Assembly: GCF_009696485.1 (NCBI RefSeq)
Contig: NZ_VULY01000018.1
Span: forward strand, 693,001 to 757,000
Reading direction: 5' to 3'
DNA: 64,000 nt
From: Suipraeoptans intestinalis
GTDB taxonomy: Bacteria; Bacillota; Clostridia; Lachnospirales; Lachnospiraceae
Shown: piece by piece, positions 9,017-15,827 of the stretch
Position numbering within the stretch: position 1 is the first letter of the stretch
Layout of the letters: every line of letters starts with the position of its first letter
Notes under the pieces: model-generated
Seen by the model: the letters and a program-made list of their open reading frames with translations, nothing else
What the model was told of the DNA's origin: nothing
Database searches by the model: none
Translations under genes and position numbers: made by a program

Positions 9017-9357
9017 TGAATCACCTCCTTGTTTTTCCTGTGGTAGTTGTAATCCCAATAATTCGTTCCTCCGACTTCCTGTGCTTTTTTTATACTTTGA
9101 TTCAGATACTTAAGATACGCCGCTTCCGTCCTCCTTTTGCTCATATCTCCCATACGATTCAATGCGGATTTTAAAAAGATTTCCAACATCAAGTCGGCAT
9201 TTCCATGTGTAAAGCTGTTCAACACAAGAAGAAGCTGAAAATCATCTTTACTTGGATCTCCCGTAGAATATCCTCCGGTGAAAAGTCCGCTTCCCTTTCT
9301 GTTAGTCCGATAGATTGCTTTCATAATATCTTCAATATCCGGAACATCACTGCCCAC
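9013..9357 (-). CDS. C-terminal part of split primase-like protein
   Basis: 114 residues in the -1 frame relative to 9321-9938. Its content (DPSKDDFQLLLVLNSFTHG, NRMGDMSKRRTEAAYLKYL, YWDYNYHR) is typical of the C-terminal half of primase/polymerase-like proteins in these elements. The apparent GTG start at 9357 has no ribosome site. Reading the same frame upstream gives sensible sequence (KSIGEQISYYRNVGSDVPD) back to an A6 run at 9390-9395. It is most likely the 3' part of one gene with the next ORF. Confidence 0.65.
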   Translation of the reverse strand: MGSDVPDIEDIMKAIYRTNRKGSGLFTGGYSTGDPSKDDFQLLLVLNSFTHGNADLMLEIFLKSALNRMGDMSKRRTEAAYLKYLNQSIKKAQEVGGTNYWDYNYHRKNKEVIH

Positions 9358-9938
9358 ATTTCGGTAATATGAAATCTGTTCTCCGATACTTTTTTGATTG
9401 CATATCTTTCATAATGAATACTCAGCTTATATTGTTCTTCTTTTATTTCTGTGCAAGTTCCTATCACATTACCTGTCATAGCAATGCACTTATTTGATTT
9501 ATACATTTCAAATAGATCGTCCTGATTATTGAGATTTTTCGGAATGTTCCCCTTAGCAAAAATATGCACTCCGTTTCCTGATACGGATATTTCCTTATAG
9601 GTATCTGCAAAATCACTTATAATTGCTCTCGTTTTATCAAAATTCTTTTCTTTCACCTTGTCCAAATCTATACAAACAAGGGAATCGTCCTCCGTCAATA
9701 CAAAAGACAAACCATCGCATCCGCTTCTCTCCAAACCTGCAAATGCGGTTTCAAAATCCGACCAATTCTCTTTTTTATTCCAATCGTTTGAATCACAAGT
9801 AATCGGACTGATCGGTATCTTAATCATTTTTATATTCCCGTTTTTATCCTTGTTTCGATAAATCTTAAACCATAACCATTGCTTGTGTTCTTTTAATTCC
9901 TGCGGAATATTGTTAATATATTTTTCCTTGTTTATCAT
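9321..9938 (-). CDS. N-terminal part of split primase/polymerase-like protein
   Basis: About 205 residues from the ATG at 9938, which has GGAGG 5 bases upstream. Family features are PQELKEHKQWLWFK near the N-terminus and LVCIDLDKVKE with SGNGVHIFAKG, matching the prim-pol core where acidic residues and a histidine bind metal and nucleotide. The final 16 or so residues (after AIKK) appear out of frame because the A6 run at 9390-9395 shifts the reading. With one extra A the product would continue into 9013-9357 as a roughly 308-residue protein. The partner ATPase is directly downstream. Confidence 0.7.
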   Translation of the reverse strand: MINKEKYINNIPQELKEHKQWLWFKIYRNKDKNGNIKMIKIPISPITCDSNDWNKKENWSDFETAFAGLERSGCDGLSFVLTEDDSLVCIDLDKVKEKNFDKTRAIISDFADTYKEISVSGNGVHIFAKGNIPKNLNNQDDLFEMYKSNKCIAMTGNVIGTCTEIKEEQYKLSIHYERYAIKKVSENRFHITEMWAVMFRILKIL

Positions 9939-10027
9939 TGCTACCTCCATATTTTTGTTGATGATGGAAGTACAACCTGATAAAATATTATTTGAGAGTT
10001 GCAATCTTATCAGGTTGCTTCCCGGCT

Positions 10028-10411
10028 CTATCTATCGCCGTAGATAGAGTCATTTTTATTTCTATTCACCGTTTCGAACATTTCTAGAATATATGCAAGA
10101 AGTTCAAGTTTATTTTCATCCATATCGCAGTCCAAATTTACATTTTCAAAATATTCTTCAAGCACTCTCAGTTTCTCTTTTAATTCATCAAACACTCTTA
10201 TATTTCCGAACACTTCAACGCTATGATTTAAGCTCATTTGAATCATATAATCCTGTTTGTTCAATCCTGATAATGCTATTTTCTCTTCCAATAAACTTTT
10301 TTCTTCCGGAGACATTCTGAAATTCACTATAATATTTCTCTTCCTGTTTTTGTCGACTTTCAGCTTTCTACCTTTTGTTCGTAGACTTTCTCTTTTAAAA
10401 ATCTTACTCAT
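10028..10411 (-). CDS. Ribbon-helix-helix-like mobilization or replication accessory protein
   Basis: 127 residues. A basic N-terminus is followed by a segment with FRMSPEEKSLLEEKI and ALSGLNKQDYMIQ, the pattern of MobC-like/RHH proteins found next to integrases in these elements. The C-terminal half is acidic and helical. Element 2 has the same gene in the same position (19,451-19,771), including the SGLxKQDYxI signature. It is probably DNA-binding; the exact role is unknown. Confidence 0.6.
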   Translation of the reverse strand: MSKIFKRESLRTKGRKLKVDKNRKRNIIVNFRMSPEEKSLLEEKIALSGLNKQDYMIQMSLNHSVEVFGNIRVFDELKEKLRVLEEYFENVNLDCDMDENKLELLAYILEMFETVNRNKNDSIYGDR

Positions 10412-10421
10412 CTTAAATTTC

Positions 10422-11492
10422 CTAATTCCTTTCTTTTTCGATAATGTTCACAATCTCCAACTGCTTTGACGGATACAAATGTGCGTAATTTAGAGTGATT
10501 GAAATGCTTTCATGCCCTAAACGATCCGCTATTACCACCGGTGAAAAGCCTTGCTCTATTAAATAAGCAACATGGGAATGTCTTAAATCATGAACCCTGA
10601 TTCTTTTTACTCCCGACAACTTACATCCCCTATCCATCTCGTGATGCAAATGTGACTTTGTAAAATGAAACAGCCTTGATTTTGAACCCAAATGATAATA
10701 CATTCCGAAAAAATCAGCCATTTCATCACATAGAAACTGCGGTAATTGAATCACACGATTGCTTTTTTCCGTCTTGGGTGAAGTGATATAGTCTTTTCCT
10801 TTGATCCTCTGATAGGATTTATTGATGCTCAAAGTTTTCTTTTCAAAATTAAAATCCTCTTTAGTCAAAGCCAGTAACTCACCTTCTCTAATACCGCACC
10901 AATAAAGTATCTCAAAGGCATAATATGAAGCCGGCTTGCTTTTAATACTTTCAGCGAATTTTTCATACTCCTCTTTCGTCCAAAATAACATTTCCTGTGC
11001 CTTTGATTTTCCTATTTTTGTCGTTTTATGAGTAGGATTGCTTGTCAGTCCGTAATATTTGCTTGCATGGTTAAGGATTGCATTCAGTTGATTCTGAATC
11101 GTTCTTAAATAAGTTTGAGAATACTGTTTCCCTTCACTGTCCGACTTTTTAAGCAACTCATTTTGCCATTGTAAAATATCCGGAGCTGTTATTTCAGCTA
11201 TAGATTTCTTGGCAAAGTATGGTATTATTTTCGTTTCTATAATATGAACCTTTGTCAAATAAGTGTTGTATTTAATCCTCGGCTTTAAATCGCTCAAATA
11301 GATTTCAACAAAGGATTCAAATAACATATTCAAATCTCTTGACTTACTCGCTAAAAACTCCCTTTCATATTCCAATGCCTCTCTCTTTGTAGCGAATCCA
11401 CGTTTTGTATGGATTTGTTTTACTCCTTGCCAATCAACATACCTCAAATAAATTTTCCAGGTACCTCTTTCTTTATCCTTGCTTGCTGACAC
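10422..11492 (-). CDS. int: Tyrosine site-specific integrase of element 1
   Basis: 356 residues. It has an N-terminal arm-binding domain (WKIYLRYVDWQGVKQIHTKR), a SAM-like core-binding domain (about 55-160) and a catalytic domain with Arg in YWCGIREGELLAL, the box VHDLRHSHVAYL, LGHESISITLNYAHL and the Tyr nucleophile near residue 336. It should integrate and, with the excisionase, excise element 1 at the guaA 3' end. It is about as long as, and clearly related to, the integrase at 19,761-20,876, which fits the shared target core. Confidence 0.93.
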   Translation of the reverse strand: MSASKDKERGTWKIYLRYVDWQGVKQIHTKRGFATKREALEYEREFLASKSRDLNMLFESFVEIYLSDLKPRIKYNTYLTKVHIIETKIIPYFAKKSIAEITAPDILQWQNELLKKSDSEGKQYSQTYLRTIQNQLNAILNHASKYYGLTSNPTHKTTKIGKSKAQEMLFWTKEEYEKFAESIKSKPASYYAFEILYWCGIREGELLALTKEDFNFEKKTLSINKSYQRIKGKDYITSPKTEKSNRVIQLPQFLCDEMADFFGMYYHLGSKSRLFHFTKSHLHHEMDRGCKLSGVKRIRVHDLRHSHVAYLIEQGFSPVVIADRLGHESISITLNYAHLYPSKQLEIVNIIEKERN

Positions 11493-11503
11493 AGCACCAC
11501 CTC

Positions 11504-11695
11504 CTACACTTCTTTCGATTGTCCATAACAGTTCTCTTCATAAAATTTTCGATTAACCTTGCCTGCAATCACTATCAGATTTGGATTGCCTTTTAACATT
11601 CTCTCATTTAATTCTTTTATCATTTTGTATGCCTTAGGTTTTGAAACTCCCCAATCTTTGCTGACTTCTTCAGCATCAACATACATTTTTCTCAT
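11504..11695 (-). CDS. Excisionase-like helix-turn-helix protein (DUF3173-like)
   Basis: 63 residues: VDAEEVSKDWGVSKPKAYKMI forms a winged-helix/HTH, followed by a conserved tail NLIVIAGKVNRKFYEENCYG. Small proteins of this kind sit directly upstream of integrases in Firmicutes elements and are thought to control excision. The same arrangement and tail (TIAGKVDRKYFYEQFYG) occur in element 2. AGGAGG lies before the ATG. Confidence 0.75.
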   Translation of the reverse strand: MRKMYVDAEEVSKDWGVSKPKAYKMIKELNERMLKGNPNLIVIAGKVNRKFYEENCYGQSKEV

Positions 11696-11732
11696 ATTTT
11701 TCCTCCTTTCTCGTTTATTTGAACTTGCGATA

Positions 11733-11830
11733 TATATTAGTATACTGATTTATATAATATAAGTCAATAGTTATTTCTAATTTTTATCAGAATTTCTCTT
11801 TATTTTTAGTATACGATTTGATATAATAAG
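11733..11830. promoter_or_regulatory. Divergent promoter/operator region of element 1
   Basis: Between the excisionase-like gene and the XRE repressor are two similar sites: TTAGTATACTGATTTATATA (about 11,736-11,755) and TTAGTATACGATTTGATATA (about 11,806-11,825), each ending in an AT-rich -10-like tract. The layout fits an XRE-type repressor controlling both directions. Operator identity is inference from repetition and position. Confidence 0.5.
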
Positions 11831-11856
11831 ATATAATAAATATAGGAGATTATAAT

Positions 11857-12459
11857 ATGAATAATAAAACTGTATCGGAACGATTGAAATATCTTCGTTC
11901 TATAAATAAAAAAACACAAAAGGAGTTTGCAGAATTTTTAGGAATACCTCAACCGTCAATGTCTGCTTACGAAAATGGTAAAAATAATCCTACAATAGAT
12001 GTGCTGATAGATATTGCCGATAAATGCAAAGTATCTTTAGATTGGCTTGCCGGAAGAAGTGACTATACTTTAGGTCTTTCAAGCATGAGAGATTTTGTAT
12101 TATTTATGTATGAACTGGCAATGAAAAAAGAAATCGGATTTGAAATAATTGTGGAAGATAAATTCCCCAATAATGACATTGAAACCGATGAAAATAAATG
12201 GAATGTTAAGCTTGTGTTCTATGGTAATGATAAAGAACACGCTTTTAATGCTGACGTATGTAATATTCTAAAAGAATTGTCCGATAATCTGTTTGACTTG
12301 GAGTCTTACTCTATTACAAAAGAACAATTTGATTCTATGAAAAATAAGTCTGTAGAGTATTACACTCTACCACTAACACAGAAAGAATTTGAGGAGCTGT
12401 CAAGAGATGAAATTCTAAAAAAGAGAATTGAGTATTTGAAAGAAAATAATTTGCTATAA
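11857..12459 (+). CDS. XRE-family transcriptional regulator of element 1
   Basis: 200 residues with a Cro/CI helix-turn-helix at 6-62 (RLKYLRSINKKTQKEFAEFL, QPSMSAYENGKNNP, LDWLAGRS). A C-terminal region of about 130 residues without a recognised domain follows. It is the only leftward-to-rightward regulator in the element, divergent from the integrase module, so it is the likely lysogeny-type repressor. TATAGGAGATTATA-type ribosome site precedes the ATG. Confidence 0.85.
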   Translation: MNNKTVSERLKYLRSINKKTQKEFAEFLGIPQPSMSAYENGKNNPTIDVLIDIADKCKVSLDWLAGRSDYTLGLSSMRDFVLFMYELAMKKEIGFEIIVEDKFPNNDIETDENKWNVKLVFYGNDKEHAFNADVCNILKELSDNLFDLESYSITKEQFDSMKNKSVEYYTLPLTQKEFEELSRDEILKKRIEYLKENNLL

Positions 12460-12513
12460 AAACGGAATCGTTAAAACGACAAAATTTTATAAGTCATGCA
12501 GGAGGTATTAAGT

Positions 12514-12888
12514 TTGAAAAGAGATATGGACTTATGCAGAAAAATTTTATTTAAAATCGAAGAACAATATATTGATACGGCATTGTCAAATCTTGAACTA
12601 GAAAATTATGATAATTTACAAATTGCTTATCATTGTAAAATTTTAAATGAAGCTGGATTGATCGATTACTATAATGCTCAGTATGCTGATAACTCATTAT
12701 ACTTTTTTTCAGTTGGTTCATTAACTTGGGAAGGACATGATTTTTTAGATAAAATTAGAGAAGATACTACATGGAATAATGTCAAGAAGATAATTAAAGA
12801 TAAAGCTCTGCCGTTTACATTAGAAGTTGCTAAAACAATCGCCACAGATTTGTTGGCAGTTTCGATGAAAGCAGCATTAAACTTATAA
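12514..12888 (+). CDS. DUF2513 family protein
   Basis: About 124 residues from TTG at 12,514, which lies 8 bases after the ribosome site GCAGGAGG. The ATG at 12,496 overlaps that site and is rejected. It starts KRDMDLCRKILFKIEEQY, then YHCKILNEAGLIDYYNAQ and LTWEGHDFLDKIR, the DUF2513 signature (a small winged-helix-like fold common on mobile elements). The C-terminus is hydrophobic/amphipathic (LPFTLEVAKTIATDLLAVSM). Function unknown. It follows the XRE gene by 55 bases and probably shares its transcript. Confidence 0.8.
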   Translation: MKRDMDLCRKILFKIEEQYIDTALSNLELENYDNLQIAYHCKILNEAGLIDYYNAQYADNSLYFFSVGSLTWEGHDFLDKIREDTTWNNVKKIIKDKALPFTLEVAKTIATDLLAVSMKAALNL

Positions 12889-12903
12889 ATGATAAAAAAC
12901 AAA

Positions 12904-12942
12904 AAAGCAACTAGGATTTTTCTCTTAGTTGCTTTTTGTATT
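12904..12942 (+). terminator. Terminator after DUF2513
   Basis: The stem AAAAAGCAACTA / TAGTTGCTTTTT with a 12-base loop is followed by a T-rich tail (TTGTATT). It closes the rightward XRE-DUF2513 operon near the end of element 1. Confidence 0.8.
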
Positions 12943-12982
12943 CCTTGAAAATTATTCTTCAGGTGACCAATTTCTAAAATTT

Positions 12983-13000
12983 GCAAGCATTTCGCAAGCA
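12983..13000. repeat. Candidate integrase arm-type sites, right end of element 1
   Basis: Two direct copies of GCAAGCA (12,983 and 12,994), spaced 11 bases apart, lie about 60 bases inside the element 1 core. Element 2 has a different heptamer with the same 11-base spacing at the matching place, as expected for arm sites of related integrases. Confidence 0.45.
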
Positions 13001-13049
13001 CACCAATCACAAAATGGCTATTTATAAGGCTTTATAGCCTATTTTTAAC

Positions 13050-13060
13050 TATTCAAACTC
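13050..13060. repeat. Attachment core between element 1 and element 2
   Basis: TATTCAAACTC is an exact 11-bp copy of the guaA 3' end (21,908-21,918). Read on the minus strand it gives GAG TTT GAA TAG, recreating the last codons of guaA and a stop. Upstream context is also shared between the two copies (TTTATAAGG about 30 bases before the core). It is therefore both the right end of element 1 and the left end of element 2. Confidence 0.7.
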
Positions 13061-13078
13061 GCAAATGAGTTTTTGTCA

Positions 13079-13096
13079 CTATACAATTTTGTATAG
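13079..13096. promoter_or_regulatory. Perfect palindromic operator at the left end of element 2
   Basis: CTATACAATTTTGTATAG is a perfect 18-bp palindrome. It matches the CTATAC-N-GTAT motif repeated four times in the divergent promoter of element 2 (21,098-21,223), over 8 kb away. It lies 19 bases inside the attachment core. It probably binds the element 2 XRE repressor. No rightward gene starts nearby. Confidence 0.55.
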
Positions 13097-13163
13097 GCGT
13101 TATGGTTCTATCTGGTTTTATATGTGTTCCACTATCCTTAGTCCACGGACTGTACTGAACGGT

Positions 13164-13195
13164 GTTATCAATTTGTTATCATATTTCTGTTATCA
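13164..13195. repeat. Integrase arm-type sites, left end of element 2
   Basis: Three direct copies of GTTATCA at 13,164, 13,175 and 13,189. The first 20 bases (GTGTTATCAATTTGTTATCA) match 19 of 20 with the block at 21,829-21,848 at the other end of element 2. The third copy overlaps the end of the toxin-antitoxin gene. Confidence 0.6.
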
Positions 13196-13741
13196 ATCAA
13201 AAATTCTTGTAATATCCTGATACCGATTGATGACACGATAAATTTCTACATACTCGTTGCTTACCTTGTAGATAATCACATAATCTTCCCATATCGCATA
13301 TTTATAGTCTGTCCGAAAGCTGACTCGCTTTGAAAGGTCTGAACCCATTCCCGGAAACATCTGGAGATTCTCAAATTTACCATAAATTTCCTTTATAGTC
13401 TTTGCGGCATATTCTTCACTATCTTCAGCGATGTAATCCCGGATATTCTTCAGGTCCTTTGCAACAATCGGGTTAATCCGTAATTTTAACATCTTATTCC
13501 CCACAAGTGCCTTCAGTTCATCTAACTCCAGCCATCCCTCGCCGTCTTTCACTGCTTCTTCGGCTTCCTGCAGCTTCATTAAAAGCTTCTTTTCCGCACG
13601 ATCACGTTCATAATCTTCAAAATCCATAACCACAAAACGTCCTCTACCATTCTTGGTAAGATATACAGGCTCGCCTTTATGGCAGTTCTTCAGGACTTCG
13701 TTATAATTTCTCAAATCAGATACTGGTAAAATACTTGCCAT
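13193..13741 (-). CDS. Fused antitoxin-toxin protein (Phd/YefM-RelE/ParE)
   Basis: 182 residues. Residues 1-80 are a Phd/YefM antitoxin (ILPVSDLRNYNEVLKNC, EPVYLTKNGRGRFVVMDFED). From the internal Met at residue 84 (ATG at 13,492) it is a complete RelE/ParE toxin (KLRINPIVAKDLKNIRDYIA, KRVSFRTDYKYAIWEDYVII, RVINRYQDITRIF). Such pairs are normally two genes. Here the junction reads LVGNKMLKL; adding one G to the G4 run at 13,499-13,502 would give LVGE-stop and free the toxin ATG two bases later. It may be a real fusion, a recent mutation, or a site where both proteins still arise by internal initiation. Confidence 0.85.
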   Translation of the reverse strand: MASILPVSDLRNYNEVLKNCHKGEPVYLTKNGRGRFVVMDFEDYERDRAEKKLLMKLQEAEEAVKDGEGWLELDELKALVGNKMLKLRINPIVAKDLKNIRDYIAEDSEEYAAKTIKEIYGKFENLQMFPGMGSDLSKRVSFRTDYKYAIWEDYVIIYKVSNEYVEIYRVINRYQDITRIFD

Positions 13742-13797
13742 ATTCTTTCAGCTCCTTCCTTGATTTTATATTGTTTCTGCTACTTATATTATACACA

Positions 13798-13842
13798 AAA
13801 AGCTGTAAAATTCAACGTGAATTTTTACAGCTTTCTATTATA
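13798..13842 (-). terminator. Terminator after the XRE-membrane gene
   Basis: A long stem AAAGCTGTAAAAATTCA / TGAATTTTACAGCTTT (minus-strand reading) with a very short loop is followed by T-rich sequence (TTTGTGT). It separates the PAP2-XRE operon from the toxin-antitoxin gene downstream. Confidence 0.7.
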
Positions 13843-13896
13843 ACTATTCCTATTTTTTAATTCGACAAACTTGAAGTTGTAGGGGACAATACCTGA

Positions 13897-14520
13897 TCAG
13901 CCTGCCTTGGCTTGTTTATAAAGGAGACCACTTTTGATCAGTAATAGCAGAAAAGCAACTATTATTGCATATGGTTCTTTCATCATTGCCAAAAACAAAA
14001 CATCGATAACACTGCATCCTATAGACAATGCAGTAATCACCTTTTTGCCTTTTTCAAATTTGAAATAGACCATCAATATTTTCACAATCCCGATAATCGT
14101 TAAAGTGATGAACATTATCCAATAAATGGTAATAATCCATTTATTATTATCTACATACTCAAAAAGATTTACCGAATAGATATAACCATTGACCGGCTTG
14201 GGATACAGCGGAAGAAAAATAAGCATCAAAGAAAGCAAGTCAACAAATCCCCATAATAAGTCACATACACTATTGAGATTTGATTTGTTTTCTTTTTCTG
14301 CAATCAAAATCAACTGTTCTCCAGATAACAGATCATCAATCGACACAGAAAAATATCGAGATATTTCCTTTAATGAATCTATGCTCGGATATCCTCTTCC
14401 GGATTCCCATTTTGAAATTGCAGTTCTAGATACAAATAATGCCGCAGCCAGTTCTTCTTGTGTCATTCCCCGGCTTTTTCTTAATTCCTGAAGTTTTTCA
14501 TGAAATTCCAAAACCTCCAC
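13897..14520 (-). CDS. XRE regulator with C-terminal membrane domain
   Basis: 207 residues. A Cro/CI HTH lies at about 7-62 (EKLQELRKSRGMTQEELAAA, RTAISKWESGRGYPS, FSVSIDDLLSGE), followed by four hydrophobic segments (about 85-105, 125-148, 160-175, 180-198). HTH-plus-membrane proteins are common in Firmicutes and may sense the envelope. It is the second gene of an operon with the PAP2 phosphatase (12-base gap). A perfect palindrome upstream of that operon (15,286-15,302) is a candidate operator. Confidence 0.8.
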   Translation of the reverse strand: MEVLEFHEKLQELRKSRGMTQEELAAALFVSRTAISKWESGRGYPSIDSLKEISRYFSVSIDDLLSGEQLILIAEKENKSNLNSVCDLLWGFVDLLSLMLIFLPLYPKPVNGYIYSVNLFEYVDNNKWIITIYWIMFITLTIIGIVKILMVYFKFEKGKKVITALSIGCSVIDVLFLAMMKEPYAIIVAFLLLLIKSGLLYKQAKAG

Positions 14521-14532
14521 CCCTTGCTCGTT

Positions 14533-15195
14533 TTATTTATTCTTTATTGACAGTATAACCGCTCCCTGATAAATAGAAAATAATCCAATGCTTAACAATA
14601 CGCCACCTACAATATCCGTGAGCCAATGTACTCCCGAAATCAATCTGCCAATAACCATGAATGCCGAAAAAGCGATTGTTACAATCGTTATCACTTTTTT
14701 GACTGCAATGCTTGACAGCCTGCGCTGAGTCTGTTCGATCAAAGTCGGCATCACACACAATACCAATAGTGTAGTTGATGATGGATAAGATGCCTCCATT
14801 ACTCCGTTAATTAAAATAGGTCTGTAATTGATTGGAATCATCTCAAAAAATATATATGCCAGGATCACGACAATATAATAAATACCCAGAATAATGATAT
14901 CCGGATCCACCTTGAAAAGACTTCTTTTCTTAATCAACTGAACTAGTCCCACACCTGCAAAGATCAGGCATACTACGACAGGCACCAGCCCCATCCAATC
15001 AGTAATCGAATAAATCATCATGTGTACGCCTGTGAAGCGGTGAAACCAGCAATTGAGTGTTGCAAATCCAATATTCGTTCCGTTTTGACCATGAGGCTGC
15101 ACATCTACCATCTGGATCAAAACTGTCCATAATACAAAAGTTGCAATGAATATTCCTCCAAATAGTAAATTCTTCATTCCGTTCTTTTTCATCAT
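14533..15195 (-). CDS. PAP2-family membrane phosphatase
   Basis: 220 residues, six predicted membrane segments. Phosphatase motifs visible are SYPSSTTLL (C2-like, with PSSTT) and SGVHWLTDIVGG (C3-like, SGxHWxxDxxxG with catalytic His and Asp). The C1 motif KxxxxxxRP is not obvious. Family members dephosphorylate lipid phosphates such as phosphatidic acid, lysophospholipid or undecaprenyl pyrophosphate at the membrane. Substrate unknown. It is placed first in an operon with an XRE-membrane regulator, and the pair is inside element 2, so it is accessory. Confidence 0.8.
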   Translation of the reverse strand: MMKKNGMKNLLFGGIFIATFVLWTVLIQMVDVQPHGQNGTNIGFATLNCWFHRFTGVHMMIYSITDWMGLVPVVVCLIFAGVGLVQLIKKRSLFKVDPDIIILGIYYIVVILAYIFFEMIPINYRPILINGVMEASYPSSTTLLVLCVMPTLIEQTQRRLSSIAVKKVITIVTIAFSAFMVIGRLISGVHWLTDIVGGVLLSIGLFSIYQGAVILSIKNK

Positions 15196-15285
15196 TCTAC
15201 GTCCTTTCTATATGGGTTTGTCTTTTCGACACATTCACCTTATCAAAAAACATAAAATGATGATAGAATCGCTCGGTCACATACG

Positions 15286-15302
15286 TGATACGATTCGTAT
15301 CA
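15286..15302. promoter_or_regulatory. Palindromic operator upstream of PAP2-XRE
   Basis: TGATACGA-T-TCGTATCA is a perfect 17-bp palindrome about 90 bases before the PAP2 start. Its position and size suit an HTH regulator, most simply the XRE protein of this operon. The rest of the 15,196-15,448 gap has no gene or other clear feature. Confidence 0.45.
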
Positions 15303-15448
15303 TACCCGTAAATGCTTGTTTTTTCAGTATTTCCTTCTGATTATCTATCCCTGCAAATCCGGATTTATCTTTTAGCATTCTATCATGTTCTATTCTGAAA
15401 TTCCACTCTTACATTTACAAAGAGTCGCCTTTCGGCAGCCCTCTTAAC

Positions 15449-15823
15449 TTATATATAAACGATCTCTTTCAGTACATTTTTTTCAGCACTTGTTCTGATA
15501 TTATTCATCAACCCGACCCACTTCATCTGATCCCGTATCTTCAATGTTTCTGTCACACTCTGTTCTTCTGCCATCTGCTTCATTAACATTTCGACCTGCT
15601 CTCTTGCATCCCGATCAATCTGATTCAGATGTTCAGTCAGCTTTCCAGTCAATAACAGGCACTGATATCTTGCTGGTCTATACTCTTTCAGATATTGTTT
15701 CCGCAACATTCCATATTTCCCATATGTCGGTTCTTCCTCATTCAGCACCAGACCCGGCAAATAGTAATCTCCATGCAAGGTATAGCTTAATCCGTTCTTT
15801 TCATCATAAATGTGTTTTTTCAT
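15449..15823 (-). CDS. tnpV: TnpV-like transposon-encoded protein
   Basis: 124 residues from ATG at 15,823. TnpV signature: KKHIYDEKNGLSYTLHGDYY near the N-terminus, GKYGMLRKQYLKEYRP, then a helical region ending QMKWVGLMNNIRTSAE. TnpV proteins accompany many clostridial mobile elements; their function is unknown. The start is 4 bases downstream of the MobV relaxase stop, so it is co-translated. A longer reading in this frame (from 15,901) overlaps the relaxase and is rejected. Confidence 0.85.
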   Translation of the reverse strand: MKKHIYDEKNGLSYTLHGDYYLPGLVLNEEEPTYGKYGMLRKQYLKEYRPARYQCLLLTGKLTEHLNQIDRDAREQVEMLMKQMAEEQSVTETLKIRDQMKWVGLMNNIRTSAEKNVLKEIVYI

Positions 15824-15827
15824 GCAC

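Larger units (their letters stand above)
1..13060. mobile_element. Element 1: integrative mobilizable element carrying a defence operon (left end outside window)
   Basis: Backbone genes for mobilization (split relaxase, MobC), replication (ATPase, primase-like), integration (tyrosine integrase, excisionase-like) and repression (XRE) run from 5,970 to 12,888. Cargo (restriction-modification plus Hachiman) fills the left 5.8 kb. The right end is inferred at the core TATTCAAACTC (13,050-13,060), which matches the 3' end of guaA at 21,908-21,918. The whole stretch is visibly more AT-rich than the chromosome after 21.9 kb. No second copy of the core was seen to the left, so the left boundary lies beyond base 1. 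No conjugation (type IV secretion) genes are visible here, so mobilizable rather than self-conjugative is an inference limited to this window. Confidence 0.8.

Noticed and set aside
12678-13010. Minus-strand gene overlapping DUF2513 and the terminator
   Set aside because: It crosses the terminator of the real plus-strand gene and has no ribosome site or family resemblance.
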